Made by a program: the position numbers and the translations under genes. The notes beneath the pieces are model-generated. The model did no database searches. It had not been told where the DNA came from and saw only the letters and a list, made by a program, of their open reading frames with translations. 64,000 nucleotides of DNA from Amycolatopsis eburnea (GTDB lineage Bacteria > Actinomycetota > Actinomycetes > Mycobacteriales > Pseudonocardiaceae), in contig NZ_RSEC01000058.1 of the NCBI RefSeq assembly GCF_003937945.1, positions 1,178,001 to 1,242,000 of the forward strand. Direction: 5' to 3'. Below, in pieces: positions 1 through 8,392 of this stretch. Within the stretch, counting starts at the first letter, position 1; the number at the start of each line of letters is the position of its first letter.

Positions 1-71
1 TGTACCGCGAGTCGGCCACGGAGGTCGAGGACACCCCGGACATGCCCCCGGTGGCGGGCGGCAAGCTCTGA
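1..71 (+). CDS. C-terminal end of an unidentified protein (partial)
   Basis: The window opens inside a reading frame that runs to a TGA at 69-71. The visible 22 residues (ending VAGGKL) are charged and proline-rich, as in a flexible C-terminal tail, and do not identify a family. Everything upstream lies outside the window. Confidence 0.5.
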   Translation, partial: YRESATEVEDTPDMPPVAGGKL

Positions 72-160
72 CGGCGGGCTGGTTCTCGCCTGAGCCGCCG
101 GTGTGACGCCGGGGCGGGTCGCGCGGGCGGCGGGGTGGCCTGGCCGCGCGACGCCGACGC

Positions 161-179
161 CATGAACGGGTCGTTCATG
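161..179. repeat. Single palindromic unit, ATGAACG-GGT-CGTTCAT
   Basis: A perfect 7-bp inverted repeat (162-168 against 172-178) separated by 3 bp. It matches the arm sequence of the longer palindromes at 257-315 and 21591-21647 with one base difference in the left half, so it looks like a solo copy of the same repeat unit. Confidence 0.6.
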
Positions 180-256
180 TCCTCGCGCGACAGGCTCCTG
201 GCAAAGTCGCGCCGGCGAGCGGGTGACCGGCCGCGTGGTCTGCCCGGCCTCGCGGG

Positions 257-315
257 GATGTCATGAAAGGGTCGTTCATGTCGTCTGGCGAGATGAACGA
301 CCCTTTCATGACATC
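257..315. repeat. Long inverted pair of the ATGAAAGGGTCGTTCAT unit
   Basis: Arms 257-279 and 293-315 are exact reverse complements of each other (23 bp) around a 13-bp loop. Each arm contains ATGTCATGAAAGGGTCGTTC. Transcribed, this would give a very stable hairpin. The same arms recur at 21591-21647 with a different loop, so the arms are conserved and the loop is not, as expected of a dispersed repeat family rather than a protein-coding stretch. Confidence 0.75.
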
Positions 316-373
316 GCGGATGGGCGGATCGGCCGTACTGCCCGAATTTTGCCGGAGCCCTGTCGCCGGACGC

Positions 374-392
374 CACGAAAGAGTCGTTCATG
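374..392. repeat. Degenerate copy of the GTCGTTCATG unit
   Basis: CACGAAAGAGTCGTTCATG at 374-392 keeps the right half of the repeat unit exactly and the left half with two changes. It is the third copy within 230 bp. Confidence 0.5.
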
Positions 393-465
393 GCGTCCGG
401 CCGACGCCCGAAGCGTGAGGCGGCGGGAGCGGCATCCCCCCGGGCGATGCCGCTCCCGACGCCCC

Positions 466-1557
466 TCAGCGGCAGAACGAAACTTCCGGGAACCCCGGCC
501 GGTCGAGCAGCGGCCGCGGCACGCCGCGCAGGTGCTGGTCGAAGAACGCGGCGACGTAGGCCCGGGTGATCGCCTGCGTGCGCAGCCCGCCCGTGGTCGC
601 GCCGATGTCGACCCCGAACTCGTCCGCCACGATGCCGACGTCGGTGAACGACGCGTGCTGCGTGCCCGCCACCTCCGCCCAGCGCTTCCAGCCGGTCAGC
701 TGCGCCCAGTCCCGCTCCCACGGCTCGTTGCCCGGCGCGCACGCCGTGGCCGCCAGCTGGTGGCTCACGAACATGAACGGCCGGTCCAGGCCGGGCGCGG
801 TGAGCGGGACCTCGGTGGTGCCGTCGATGTCCATCCCGGCCTTGACCCGCGGGTCCGCGACCATCGTGGGCAGCGTGCTGGCGCCACCCACCGAGTGCCC
901 GGCCATGCCGATCCGGGACGCGTCGATCAGCGACGCCCACTTCGAGCGCGTCAGCGAATCCAGCACGAACGACACGTCGGCGGCCCGGCCGAGCTCCAGC
1001 TTCCGCCAGAAAGCGCTGTCGTGCGGGAGTTCGCACGACGCGCACCCGGCGAACCGCCCGCCGGGCATGCTCTGCCCGGTGTTCTCGTACGTGTGGCCGA
1101 CGACCGCGACCGCGTACCCGTGGCTCGCCAGGTCCTCGGCGAGCGCGGAAAGCGTGGCGCGCGGCTTGGTGTAGCCGGGCGACAGGACGACCAGCGGCAG
1201 GTGCCTGCCGCCCGGCCGGGCGTCGGCCACCGAGTTCGTCACCATCTTCGTGAGCAGGTCCGGTGGCACGTCCAGGCCGCTGCCCGCCAGCAGTGCCGCG
1301 GATTCTTCCGAAGTCACGTACCGCGTCTTCGGGCCGTCCGGTGACGCCGCCGGGTAGAACAGCGAGACCATCAGCTCGCGGTAGGGCGCCGACGGCACCC
1401 ACGGGTCGGGCCGCGAAGTGTCCTTGAGGTACACCGAAGTGCTGCCCACCGGCCGGTCACCGGTCGGCGCGGGCAGGTACGGCACCGGGGCCGCGGACGC
1501 GGGCGTGGCCATCGTGAACGTGAGTGCGGTGAGGGCCATGAGGATCGTCTTCTTCAT
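466..1557 (-). CDS. Secreted alpha/beta hydrolase (lipase/PAF-acetylhydrolase-like), paralogue 1
   Basis: A 363-residue secreted hydrolase. The N-terminus has a Sec signal (charged MKK, hydrophobic stretch, cleavage near A-S-A-A at about residue 23). The nucleophile elbow GHSVG lies at 220-224 (Ser222), an acidic residue follows in the D-I-D-G segment at about 243, and a QHASF segment near the C-terminus supplies a candidate catalytic His. The layout resembles polyesterase and platelet-activating-factor acetylhydrolase-like enzymes; the substrate is unknown. The ATG at 1557 overlaps the stop of the upstream paralogue by 4 bp (ATGA), which fixes the start and implies translational coupling. 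It is the last gene of a five-gene minus-strand unit headed by a GntR regulator and an ABC transporter. Confidence 0.85.
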   Translation of the reverse strand: MKKTILMALTALTFTMATPASAAPVPYLPAPTGDRPVGSTSVYLKDTSRPDPWVPSAPYRELMVSLFYPAASPDGPKTRYVTSEESAALLAGSGLDVPPDLLTKMVTNSVADARPGGRHLPLVVLSPGYTKPRATLSALAEDLASHGYAVAVVGHTYENTGQSMPGGRFAGCASCELPHDSAFWRKLELGRAADVSFVLDSLTRSKWASLIDASRIGMAGHSVGGASTLPTMVADPRVKAGMDIDGTTEVPLTAPGLDRPFMFVSHQLAATACAPGNEPWERDWAQLTGWKRWAEVAGTQHASFTDVGIVADEFGVDIGATTGGLRTQAITRAYVAAFFDQHLRGVPRPLLDRPGFPEVSFCR

Positions 1558-2666
1558 CCGATGAAGGTCACTTCCGGGTAGGCGGGCGAAGGTGCGGCCA
1601 GCAGCGGCCGCGGGCGGCAGCGCAGGTGCTGGTCGAAGAAAGCGCTTGCGTAGGTTCGCGTGACGGCCAGCGCGCGCTCCGCGTCGATCGACGCGCCGAG
1701 GTCGACGCCCAGCTGCGCGGCGAGCACCCCGAGGTCGGTGAACGACTGGTGCACCGTGCCGGACACCATCAGCCAGCGCTTCCAGCCGGTGAGGTGCGGC
1801 CAGTCGGTTTCCCAATCGTCGTAAGGACCTGGCTGGCCGGGGACGTAGTCGTCCATGCTGCCGAGGAACAGGAACGGCCGGGCCAGCCCGGACGGCGGCA
1901 GCGGCACGTGGATGCTGCCGTCGATGTCGGCGCCGGCGCGGATCCGCGCGTCGGCCAGCATCGCCTGCGTCGTGACCGCGCCGCCGGCGGAGTGCCCGGT
2001 CATGCCGATCCGCGCGGGATCGATGAGCGCGCCCCACTTCTTCGAGTGCAACAGCTCGTCGAGCACGAACGACACGTCCTCCGACCGCACCCGCGCGAAC
2101 TTCTCCCAGAACCCCGGCTGGTCGTCGACCTCGCAGGCGGCGCAGCCGGTGACGTGACCGTCGGGGAAGGTGGTCGCGCGGTTTTCGTAGGTGTGGTCGA
2201 TCGCCGCCACGGCGTACCCGCGGCTGGCGAGGTCCTCGGCCAGCGCGGTGAGCGTCGCGCGGGGCTGGGTCCAGCCCGGGGACAGCACGACGAGCGGCAG
2301 GCCGTGCCACCGCCCGGCCGGGTGCGCGTCGACGACGGCGTTGGTCCGGACGGTGCTCAGGACGTCCAGGGCCAGGCCCGGGATGTTCTCCCGTTCGAGG
2401 TTGCGCTCGGACTCCAGCGGCGTCATGTACTGCTTGGTGGGACCGTTCGCCGACGTCGCCGGGTAGAACAGGGAGACCATCAGTTCCCGGTAGGGCACCG
2501 ACGGCACCCACGGGTCGGGCCGCGAACGGTCCACAACGGACAGTGTGGTCACGCCGACCGGCTCGTGGCCGGTCGGGCGGGGCAGGTACGGCGTGGTGCT
2601 CGCGGAGGCGAGCGGCGCCGCGGACAGCGTCAGGGTCAAGGCGGTGGCTACCGCGAGAGTGCGCAT
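1554..2666 (-). CDS. Secreted alpha/beta hydrolase, paralogue 2
   Basis: A 370-residue protein closely related along its whole length to the next gene (shared RSRPDPWVPS, YRELMVSLFYPA, LSPG, HTYEN, AFFDQHLR segments), so the pair is a tandem duplication. It has a Sec signal (cleavage around residue 22-24) and the elbow GHSAG. A Cys pair (GCAAC) in the middle is also found in the paralogue (GCASC) and may form a disulfide. The gene starts 19 bp after the stop of the ABC permease. Family role: hydrolysis of esters outside the cell; substrate not predictable from sequence. Confidence 0.85.
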   Translation of the reverse strand: MRTLAVATALTLTLSAAPLASASTTPYLPRPTGHEPVGVTTLSVVDRSRPDPWVPSVPYRELMVSLFYPATSANGPTKQYMTPLESERNLERENIPGLALDVLSTVRTNAVVDAHPAGRWHGLPLVVLSPGWTQPRATLTALAEDLASRGYAVAAIDHTYENRATTFPDGHVTGCAACEVDDQPGFWEKFARVRSEDVSFVLDELLHSKKWGALIDPARIGMTGHSAGGAVTTQAMLADARIRAGADIDGSIHVPLPPSGLARPFLFLGSMDDYVPGQPGPYDDWETDWPHLTGWKRWLMVSGTVHQSFTDLGVLAAQLGVDLGASIDAERALAVTRTYASAFFDQHLRCRPRPLLAAPSPAYPEVTFIG

Positions 2667-2685
2667 GATTCCCCCAGGAACCGGC

Positions 2686-3669
2686 TCAGGAAAGGTGGCG
2701 GACGCGACGGAAGCAGAACCAGGTGAGCAGCGCCGTCATGGCGAGGTAGAGCGCGAGTTCGAGCCACTGCAGCGGCCAGAACCGGGAACCGGGCTGGTAG
2801 GTCACGCGCTGCTGGTAGCCGTGCTGGCCGAGCTGGGACATGCACGCCTCCATCGAGCCGCGTTCCGGCGGGCCCTGGCCCGGCCGCGGGGCGCAGCTCT
2901 GCACGAAGACCGGCAGCGGGTCGGCCACGTTGCCGTTCGGGTCCAGGGTTTCGTTCGCCAGCACCCACGCGCCGGGCGGGTTGCGGGTGCCGATCTCCAG
3001 GATCCCGTGGGTGTCGTCGCCGGTGATGTTCGTGATGTCGTCGCCGACGATCGCGACCGTCGTCGTCTCCGGCGGAAGCAGGTACGGCCGCACGAAGTTC
3101 GGCACCAGGAGCAGCACGGCGGCGAGCACGGCGAGCGTGACGGCCATCGCGGCGACGGTCCGCTTCAGCAGCATCCCGACCGCGACGCCGAGCACGAGGG
3201 CGAACGCCGCGTACCCGATCGGGACGATGCCCCGCGCGCCGAACACCACCGGCGCGATGCGTGAAAGCATCCCGCGGTCGGTCTGCGTGGCCGAGAGCGC
3301 GTCGATCGGGCTCGCCCACCACGACACCGCCCAGCCGAGCAGCCCGGCCGCCACCATCGCGGCGAGCAGGCCGAAGCCGAGCTTGGTGGTGAGCCACCGC
3401 TTGCGCGTGACGGTCTGGTTCCACACGAGACTGTGCGTGCCGCTCTCCAATTCGCGCGTGATCAGCGGGACGCCCCAGAACACGCCGATCGCCGCGGGCA
3501 GCAGGTAGAGCACCAGGATCGTCCCGCCGAAGAGGGTGTCCTGGTCCGAGAAGTTCGTGCGCCCGACCAGGTCCGGGCCGGTGACCGCGAGCACGACGCC
3601 GATCGCGACCAGCGCGGCGAACACGGACAGCGCGGGGACGCGGAACTGGCGCCAGGTCAGCCAGGTCAT
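2686..3669 (-). CDS. ABC transporter permease
   Basis: A 327-residue membrane protein with about six hydrophobic helices (near 12-30, 49-68, 97-117, 145-164, 170-190 and 305-322) and a roughly 110-residue extracytoplasmic region before the last helix. The cytoplasmic segment ITRELESGTHSLVW is typical of ABC-2-type permeases of GntR-linked transporters. The ATG at 3669 overlaps the ATPase stop by 4 bp, which selects this start over longer upstream extensions. With the ATPase it should form an exporter or an antibiotic/cell-envelope-stress transporter of the YtrA-linked kind; cargo unknown. Confidence 0.85.
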   Translation of the reverse strand: MTWLTWRQFRVPALSVFAALVAIGVVLAVTGPDLVGRTNFSDQDTLFGGTILVLYLLPAAIGVFWGVPLITRELESGTHSLVWNQTVTRKRWLTTKLGFGLLAAMVAAGLLGWAVSWWASPIDALSATQTDRGMLSRIAPVVFGARGIVPIGYAAFALVLGVAVGMLLKRTVAAMAVTLAVLAAVLLLVPNFVRPYLLPPETTTVAIVGDDITNITGDDTHGILEIGTRNPPGAWVLANETLDPNGNVADPLPVFVQSCAPRPGQGPPERGSMEACMSQLGQHGYQQRVTYQPGSRFWPLQWLELALYLAMTALLTWFCFRRVRHLS

Positions 3670-4547
3670 CGCAGGACCTCCAGGGCGGGGCGGGCGGCGG
3701 CGGGGTTGCTCATGTACTCGAGGACGAGGTCCTCCAAGCCGATCCGCGCGACCGTCCACACGGGATCGAGGATCGGCGCTTCGGTGCGCACGAGCACGGT
3801 GGTCTGCCGGTCGGTGTGCTTCGCGGAGACGACGTGCTGGTCCGCGGGCAGCGTTTCGACGTCCCGCCGCGGCCCGGAGAGCCGGTGGTGCGTGGCCAGC
3901 AGTTCGTCGACCTCGCCGATCACCCGGACCTGCGAGTCGACGAGCACGATGAGGTGGTCGCAGACCCGTTCGAGGTCGTTGACCAGGTGCGAGGACATCA
4001 CGACGGACAGCTCGTGCTCGGCGACGGCTTCCATCAGGTCCTGCAGGAACTCCCGCCGTGCCAAGGGATCCAGCGCGGCGACCGGTTCGTCGAGCAGCAG
4101 CAGCTCGGGGCGCTTGGCGATGCCGATCGTCAGCGCCAGCTGGGCCCGCTGCCCGCCGGACAGCTTGCCGGCGTGCTGCTTCGGGTCGAGCCCCAGCCGT
4201 TCGATCCGCTTCCCGGCGAGCGCGGTGTCCCACCTCGGGTTGAGGTGCGCGCCGAGCCGCAGGTGCTCTTCGATGCTCAGTCCACTGTAGACCGGCGTGT
4301 TCTGTGCGACGTAACCGACTTTCGCGAGCTGCTCCGGCCCGCTGCCGGGCACCCCGCCGCACACCTCGATCGTGCCGGTGGTGGGCTCGAGCATGCCGGC
4401 CGCGATGTTGAGCAAAGTGGACTTGCCGGCCCCGTTCGGGCCGACCAGCCCGGTCACGTGGCCGGGCTCGATCTCCAGGGTGCAGCCGGACAGCGCCCAG
4501 TCGCGCTTGTACTTCTTGCCCAGCCCCTGGGCACGCAGGACGCTCAC
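3666..4547 (-). CDS. ABC transporter ATP-binding protein
   Basis: A 293-residue nucleotide-binding subunit. Walker A GPNGAGKST is at 36-44, signature KLSGGQ at 128-133, and Walker B LLLLDEP at 149-155, followed by the expected His switch (SSHL). The C-terminal 80 residues are a regulatory extension often seen in ATPases paired with ABC-2 permeases. It overlaps the GntR gene upstream and the permease downstream by 4 bp each, so the three are almost certainly co-translated. Confidence 0.92.
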   Translation of the reverse strand: MSVLRAQGLGKKYKRDWALSGCTLEIEPGHVTGLVGPNGAGKSTLLNIAAGMLEPTTGTIEVCGGVPGSGPEQLAKVGYVAQNTPVYSGLSIEEHLRLGAHLNPRWDTALAGKRIERLGLDPKQHAGKLSGGQRAQLALTIGIAKRPELLLLDEPVAALDPLARREFLQDLMEAVAEHELSVVMSSHLVNDLERVCDHLIVLVDSQVRVIGEVDELLATHHRLSGPRRDVETLPADQHVVSAKHTDRQTTVLVRTEAPILDPVWTVARIGLEDLVLEYMSNPAAARPALEVLR

Positions 4548-4939
4548 GCTATGTCCTCTCTGGCGGAGTCGCGAAACGTGGACATCAACAGGGCCTCGAT
4601 GCTCTCCTCGTCGAGACCGGCCTTGCGCGCCTTGCCCAGCCAGCGGCGCAGGTCCTGCCGCAACGGCCCGAGCACGGCGAACGACGCGCCGCCGTTCAGC
4701 GTCGCGGTGACGAACGTGCCGACGCCGGGCCGGGCCGAGACGAGCCCGTCGTGCTCCAGCTCGCGGTAGGCCTTCAGCACGGTGTTCGGGTTGATCGCGA
4801 GGGAGGCGACCACGTCCTTGACCTTCGGCAGCTGGTCCCCCTCGTCCAGCAGGCCGAGGCGCAAGGCGTGCCGCACCTGCTGGACCAGCTGCTGGTACGG
4901 CGACAAGCCGGACCTCGCGTCCAGGTGGAACTCGATCAT
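4544..4939 (-). CDS. GntR-family (YtrA subfamily) transcriptional regulator
   Basis: A 131-residue regulator: an N-terminal winged helix (SPYQQLVQQVRHAL through NPNTVLKAYRELEHDGLV) followed by a short C-terminal dimerisation tail, which is the size and layout of YtrA-type GntR proteins that control adjacent ABC transporters. The start is placed at the second ATG (4939) because GGAG lies 6 nt upstream of it; the ATG at 4951 would add MELP and has no Shine-Dalgarno. A CTAG-N4-CTAG palindrome beside a -10 element just upstream suggests autorepression of the whole operon. Confidence 0.87.
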   Translation of the reverse strand: MIEFHLDARSGLSPYQQLVQQVRHALRLGLLDEGDQLPKVKDVVASLAINPNTVLKAYRELEHDGLVSARPGVGTFVTATLNGGASFAVLGPLRQDLRRWLGKARKAGLDEESIEALLMSTFRDSAREDIA

Positions 4940-4955
4940 CGGCAACTCCATTTAT

Positions 4956-4974
4956 CTAGTTGCCTAGTACTATA
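4956..4974 (-). promoter_or_regulatory. Putative GntR operator and -10 element of the ABC operon
   Basis: CTAG-TTGC-CTAG (4956-4967) is a symmetric site lying between the start codon and a minus-strand TATAGT hexamer (4974-4969). A repressor bound here would block transcription initiation of the operon. Assignment to the adjacent YtrA-type regulator is inference from position and symmetry. Confidence 0.45.
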
Positions 4975-5121
4975 GACATGGCCACCAAGTCCGCGCCACA
5001 AGTTCTTCCCCTGCCGGCTCCCGGGCGCCCCGGTCGGCATGGTGGCCACTCCGGTCGGCGCGAACCGGCGACCGGCTTTGCCGAGGCCCGGCGCCACCCG
5101 CGGCGAGCAGGTCGAGCGGGA

Positions 5122-6480
5122 CTACCTGATCTCGAGGGCGCTCCCGGCCGCGGGCTGAGGCGGGCGGGCCTCGCCGGTGTCGGCGCGGCCCGCTGCCACG
5201 AACGCGTCCCGCGGGTGCTGCACCGAGGCCAGCGAAAGGATGTCGCGGCCGAACAGCGCCTGCGTCAGCCACACCGCGAGCACGCGGATCTTGCGTTCCC
5301 AGGTGGGCACGGCGAGCACGTGGTACCCGCGGTGCATCAGCCACGCCGGCAGCCCGGTGACGACCAGCCGCCGGTACTGGAAGATCCCGTGGCCCAGCCC
5401 GAGCGTCGCGATGGCGCCGAGGCTGTGGTGGACGTACGCCTTCGGCGCCCGGCCGCGCAGTGTCGCGATGATGTTGCGCGCCAGCAGCTTTCCCTGCCGG
5501 TAGGCGTGCTGGGCGTTGGGCACGGTCCGCGCGCCCGGCACCGGCGAGGCGAGGTCGGGCACGGCGGCGGCGTCCCCGGCGGCCCAGGCGCCCTCAACGC
5601 CTTCGACCCGCAGATCCGGCCGCACGACGAGGTAACCGCGTGCGTCGACGGGCAGGTCGGTGTGCCGGCCGATGACCGGGTTGGCGCCGTTGCCCGCGGT
5701 CCAGACGATCAGGCCGGCGTCGAACTCCTCGCCGGTCGAGAGCCGCACGTGGCCGGCTTCCGCCGACGTCACCCGCGTGTCGAGGTGGACGCGCGCGCCG
5801 CGCCGGGTCAGCTCCCGCACGACCCAGCGCCCCGGCCGGTCGGTGACCTCGGGCAGGATGCGGCCCGACGCCTCGACGAGGTGGAAGCGCAGTTCGTCGC
5901 GGCGCAGTTCCGGGTAGCGCTTCAGCAGCGCGGTCGCGAGCGACAGCAGTTCGCCGAAGCCCTCGACGCCCGAGAAGCCGCCGCCGACGAAGACGACGGT
6001 GAGCAGCTTCCGCCGGTCCGGCCCGGCCGGCAGCGCGGCGGCCCGGTCGAACGCGGTCAGCAGCCGGTCCCGGATCGCGACGGCCTCTTCGACGTGCTTG
6101 AGCCCGATGGCCTGCTCGGCGATGCCCGGCACGGGCAGGGTCCGGGTGACCGCCCCGGCGGTGACGACGATGGTGTCGTAGCCGAGTTCGAAGGGTTCGC
6201 CGTCGGCCGGCTGCACGCCGACCACGTGGTGCGTGTGGTCGATGGCGGTGATCTTCCCGGCGACGAGCCGGGTCCGCCGCAGGTGCCGCCGCAGCGACAC
6301 GGCGGCGTGCCGCGCCTCGACCGACCCGGCGACGACCTCGGGTAGGAACGGCTGGTAGGTCAGGTAGGGGCGGGGGTCGACGAGGGTGACCTCGGCCTCG
6401 CCGCGCCGCAGCTTCTTCTCCAGCTTCCAGGCGGTGTAGAAGCCCGCGTACCCACCACCGACGATCAGGATCCGGCGCAT
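5122..6480 (-). CDS. ndh: Type II NADH dehydrogenase (NAD(P)/FAD-dependent oxidoreductase)
   Basis: A 452-residue flavoprotein with two Rossmann motifs: FAD-binding ILIVGGGYAG near the N-terminus (Gly8-Gly13) and NADH-binding VVFVGGGFSGVE at 162-173. AWAAGDAAAVP is the second FAD contact. A hydrophobic/basic C-terminal part (ERKIRVLAVWLTQALFGRDI) fits the monotopic membrane attachment of NDH-2. The family transfers electrons from NADH to menaquinone without pumping protons. It is separated from the upstream CLC gene by 19 bp and may be co-transcribed with it. Confidence 0.9.
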   Translation of the reverse strand: MRRILIVGGGYAGFYTAWKLEKKLRRGEAEVTLVDPRPYLTYQPFLPEVVAGSVEARHAAVSLRRHLRRTRLVAGKITAIDHTHHVVGVQPADGEPFELGYDTIVVTAGAVTRTLPVPGIAEQAIGLKHVEEAVAIRDRLLTAFDRAAALPAGPDRRKLLTVVFVGGGFSGVEGFGELLSLATALLKRYPELRRDELRFHLVEASGRILPEVTDRPGRWVVRELTRRGARVHLDTRVTSAEAGHVRLSTGEEFDAGLIVWTAGNGANPVIGRHTDLPVDARGYLVVRPDLRVEGVEGAWAAGDAAAVPDLASPVPGARTVPNAQHAYRQGKLLARNIIATLRGRAPKAYVHHSLGAIATLGLGHGIFQYRRLVVTGLPAWLMHRGYHVLAVPTWERKIRVLAVWLTQALFGRDILSLASVQHPRDAFVAAGRADTGEARPPQPAAGSALEIR

Positions 6481-6499
6481 CTCGTCCTCTTTTCTCGCT

Positions 6500-8281
6500 T
6501 CACCCCCTGGACGAGGTGGCGGCGGAGGACGTGACCGCGACGCGCGTCACAGCGAGCACGCGCTCGCGGTGGTGCTCCTCGTGCAGATCGCGGCGCCGGG
6601 CGTGCAGGAGCTGGGCGAGCGTGATCACGCCGAGCACGCGCCCGGGTTCGGCGCGGTCGACGACCGGTGCCCGGGTCACGTGGCCGGCCGCGAGCTTGTT
6701 GGCCACCTCGCGGAGCGTCTCGTCGGGGTGGCAGGACGCCAGCGGCGCCGTGGTCGCGTCGGCGACCGTCTCGCCTTCGCACGTCAGCAGCGCGTGCCGG
6801 GTGGTCACGCCGACCAGCTGCCGCGAGCCGTCCACGACCGGGTACAGCGTGGCGTGGCGGGTGTGCGGCAGCGTGTCCGCCACCGGGTCGCCGTGGTCCA
6901 GCACCACCGGGTTCGCCGTCATCACTTCGTGCGCGAAGAAGGCCTCGAGCGGGTCCGTCGAGTACTCGCGCGTCAGGTGCAGCCGGCGGCGGGCGATCTT
7001 CTCGGTCAGCACGGACCGCTTGAGCAGCAGCACCGACACCGCGTACGCCGACACCGACGCCACCACGAGCGGCAGCAGGGCGTTCCACGCGTGGGTGAGC
7101 TCGAGGGTGAACACGATGCCGGTCAGCGGTGAGCGCATGACGCCGCCGACCACCGCGGCCAGGCCGCAGACCGCCCAGAACCCGGCCGTCACGTGGGGGA
7201 GCAGCCCGCCTTCCGCGGCGCCGAGGGCCGCGCCGATCATGAACACCGGGGCCAGGACGCCACCGGACGTGCCCGAGCCGAGCGACAGCGACCAGATCAG
7301 CGTCTTCACCACCAGCACGCCGATGATCAGCGACGTCGTCGCGTGCCCGGTCAGCAGCTGGTCGATCACGTCGTAGCCGACGCCGAGGGCGCGCGGCTCG
7401 ACCAGGCCGCCGGCACCGATGACGAGCCCGCCGATGGCCGGCCACCACATCCAGTGGATCGGCAGCCGGGCGAAGCCGTCCTCGGCGAGGTAGACCAGCG
7501 CCGTCGCGGCGATGGCGAGCAGGCCGCCGGTGATGCCGGGCACGAGGGCGAGCACGTCGGCGCCCGGGCCGGGCGCGGGGGCGGCGGGCAGGCCGAAGAC
7601 CGGTTCGGTGCCGAGGAAGAAGCCGCGGCACAGCGTGCTGGTCACGACGGCGGCGGCGACCGGCACGAAGCTGCGCGGCCGCCATTCGAACAGCAGCAGC
7701 TCCACCGCCAGCAGGATCGACGCGAGCGGGGCGTTGAACGTCGCCGCCATGCCGCCCGCCGCGCCGGCCACCAGCAGGGTCTTGCGCTCGTCGGCGGACA
7801 GGTGCAGCAGCTGCGCGAGGATCGACCCGACGGCGCCGCCGGTCATGATGATCGGGCCCTCGGCCCCGAACGGCCCGCCGGTGCCGATGCTGATCGCGGC
7901 GGACACCGGCTTCAGCACGGCGACGCGCGGCGCGACCTTGCTCTCGCCGGTGAGGATCGCCTCGATCGCCTCGGGCATGCCGTGCCCGCGGATCTTCTCC
8001 GACCCGAACCGCGCCAGCACGCCGATGACGAGCGCCCCGGCCACCGGCGCGGTCAGCACCAGCCACCACGGGTGCGCGCTGCCGCCCGGCGCCACGAGCG
8101 CGGTGTCGAACCGCTGGTAGAAGACCAGGTTCGTGATCAGTCCGATGAGCTTCAGCAGCGCGAGCGCGGCCACCGCCGCGACGCCGCCGACGGGCACGGC
8201 GAGCGCGGCGATCAGCAGCAGGCGCGGCCGGACCTGGAAGTCACCCAAGTGGGTGGCGCGGGGCGAGGTTCCGCCGCTCAT
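6500..8281 (-). CDS. CLC-family chloride channel/antiporter with C-terminal CBS pair
   Basis: A 593-residue protein: about the first 430 residues are the CLC membrane domain, the last 130 a pair of CBS domains (EVMTANPVVL and ASCHPDETLREVA begin the two repeats). The gating-glutamate motif appears as GAEGP and the chloride-coordinating loop as GSGTSGGVLAP. After NAPLASILLAVE the residue corresponding to the internal proton glutamate (E203 of E. coli ClcA) reads Leu, which in the family goes with channel-like or uncoupled behaviour. Start at 8281 chosen for GGAGG 5 nt upstream; a longer frame upstream lacks a ribosome site. Confidence 0.88.
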   Translation of the reverse strand: MSGGTSPRATHLGDFQVRPRLLLIAALAVPVGGVAAVAALALLKLIGLITNLVFYQRFDTALVAPGGSAHPWWLVLTAPVAGALVIGVLARFGSEKIRGHGMPEAIEAILTGESKVAPRVAVLKPVSAAISIGTGGPFGAEGPIIMTGGAVGSILAQLLHLSADERKTLLVAGAAGGMAATFNAPLASILLAVELLLFEWRPRSFVPVAAAVVTSTLCRGFFLGTEPVFGLPAAPAPGPGADVLALVPGITGGLLAIAATALVYLAEDGFARLPIHWMWWPAIGGLVIGAGGLVEPRALGVGYDVIDQLLTGHATTSLIIGVLVVKTLIWSLSLGSGTSGGVLAPVFMIGAALGAAEGGLLPHVTAGFWAVCGLAAVVGGVMRSPLTGIVFTLELTHAWNALLPLVVASVSAYAVSVLLLKRSVLTEKIARRRLHLTREYSTDPLEAFFAHEVMTANPVVLDHGDPVADTLPHTRHATLYPVVDGSRQLVGVTTRHALLTCEGETVADATTAPLASCHPDETLREVANKLAAGHVTRAPVVDRAEPGRVLGVITLAQLLHARRRDLHEEHHRERVLAVTRVAVTSSAATSSRG

Positions 8282-8392
8282 CAGGGCCTCCGTTCGTCGC
8301 TCAAGGTTTTGCGAAGTGCAATACTTGTAGCGACCAACGATCGAGGTCAAGCCGAGCTTCGCTGGAGTGTCGGGGTTCACGGGCTCCCGGTG

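Larger units (their letters stand above)
72..465. other. Intergenic region holding a cluster of palindromic repeats
   Basis: No credible gene is present between the upstream stop and the end of the hydrolase gene at 466. The reading frames here are broken by repeats built on a unit like ATGAA-N-GGTCGTTCAT. Three sites lie within 230 bp: one single unit, one full inverted pair and one degenerate unit. Confidence 0.6.

Noticed and set aside
4949..4951. Upstream ATG of the GntR gene
   Set aside because: Shine-Dalgarno spacing supports the ATG at 4939; the upstream ATG would need a leaderless or very short leader.
4978..5160. Short plus-strand frame starting MATKSAPQVLPLPAPG, divergent from the GntR gene
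   Set aside because: It continues into the antisense of the NADH dehydrogenase gene, has no ribosome site and no recognisable motif. A remnant is possible but unsupported.
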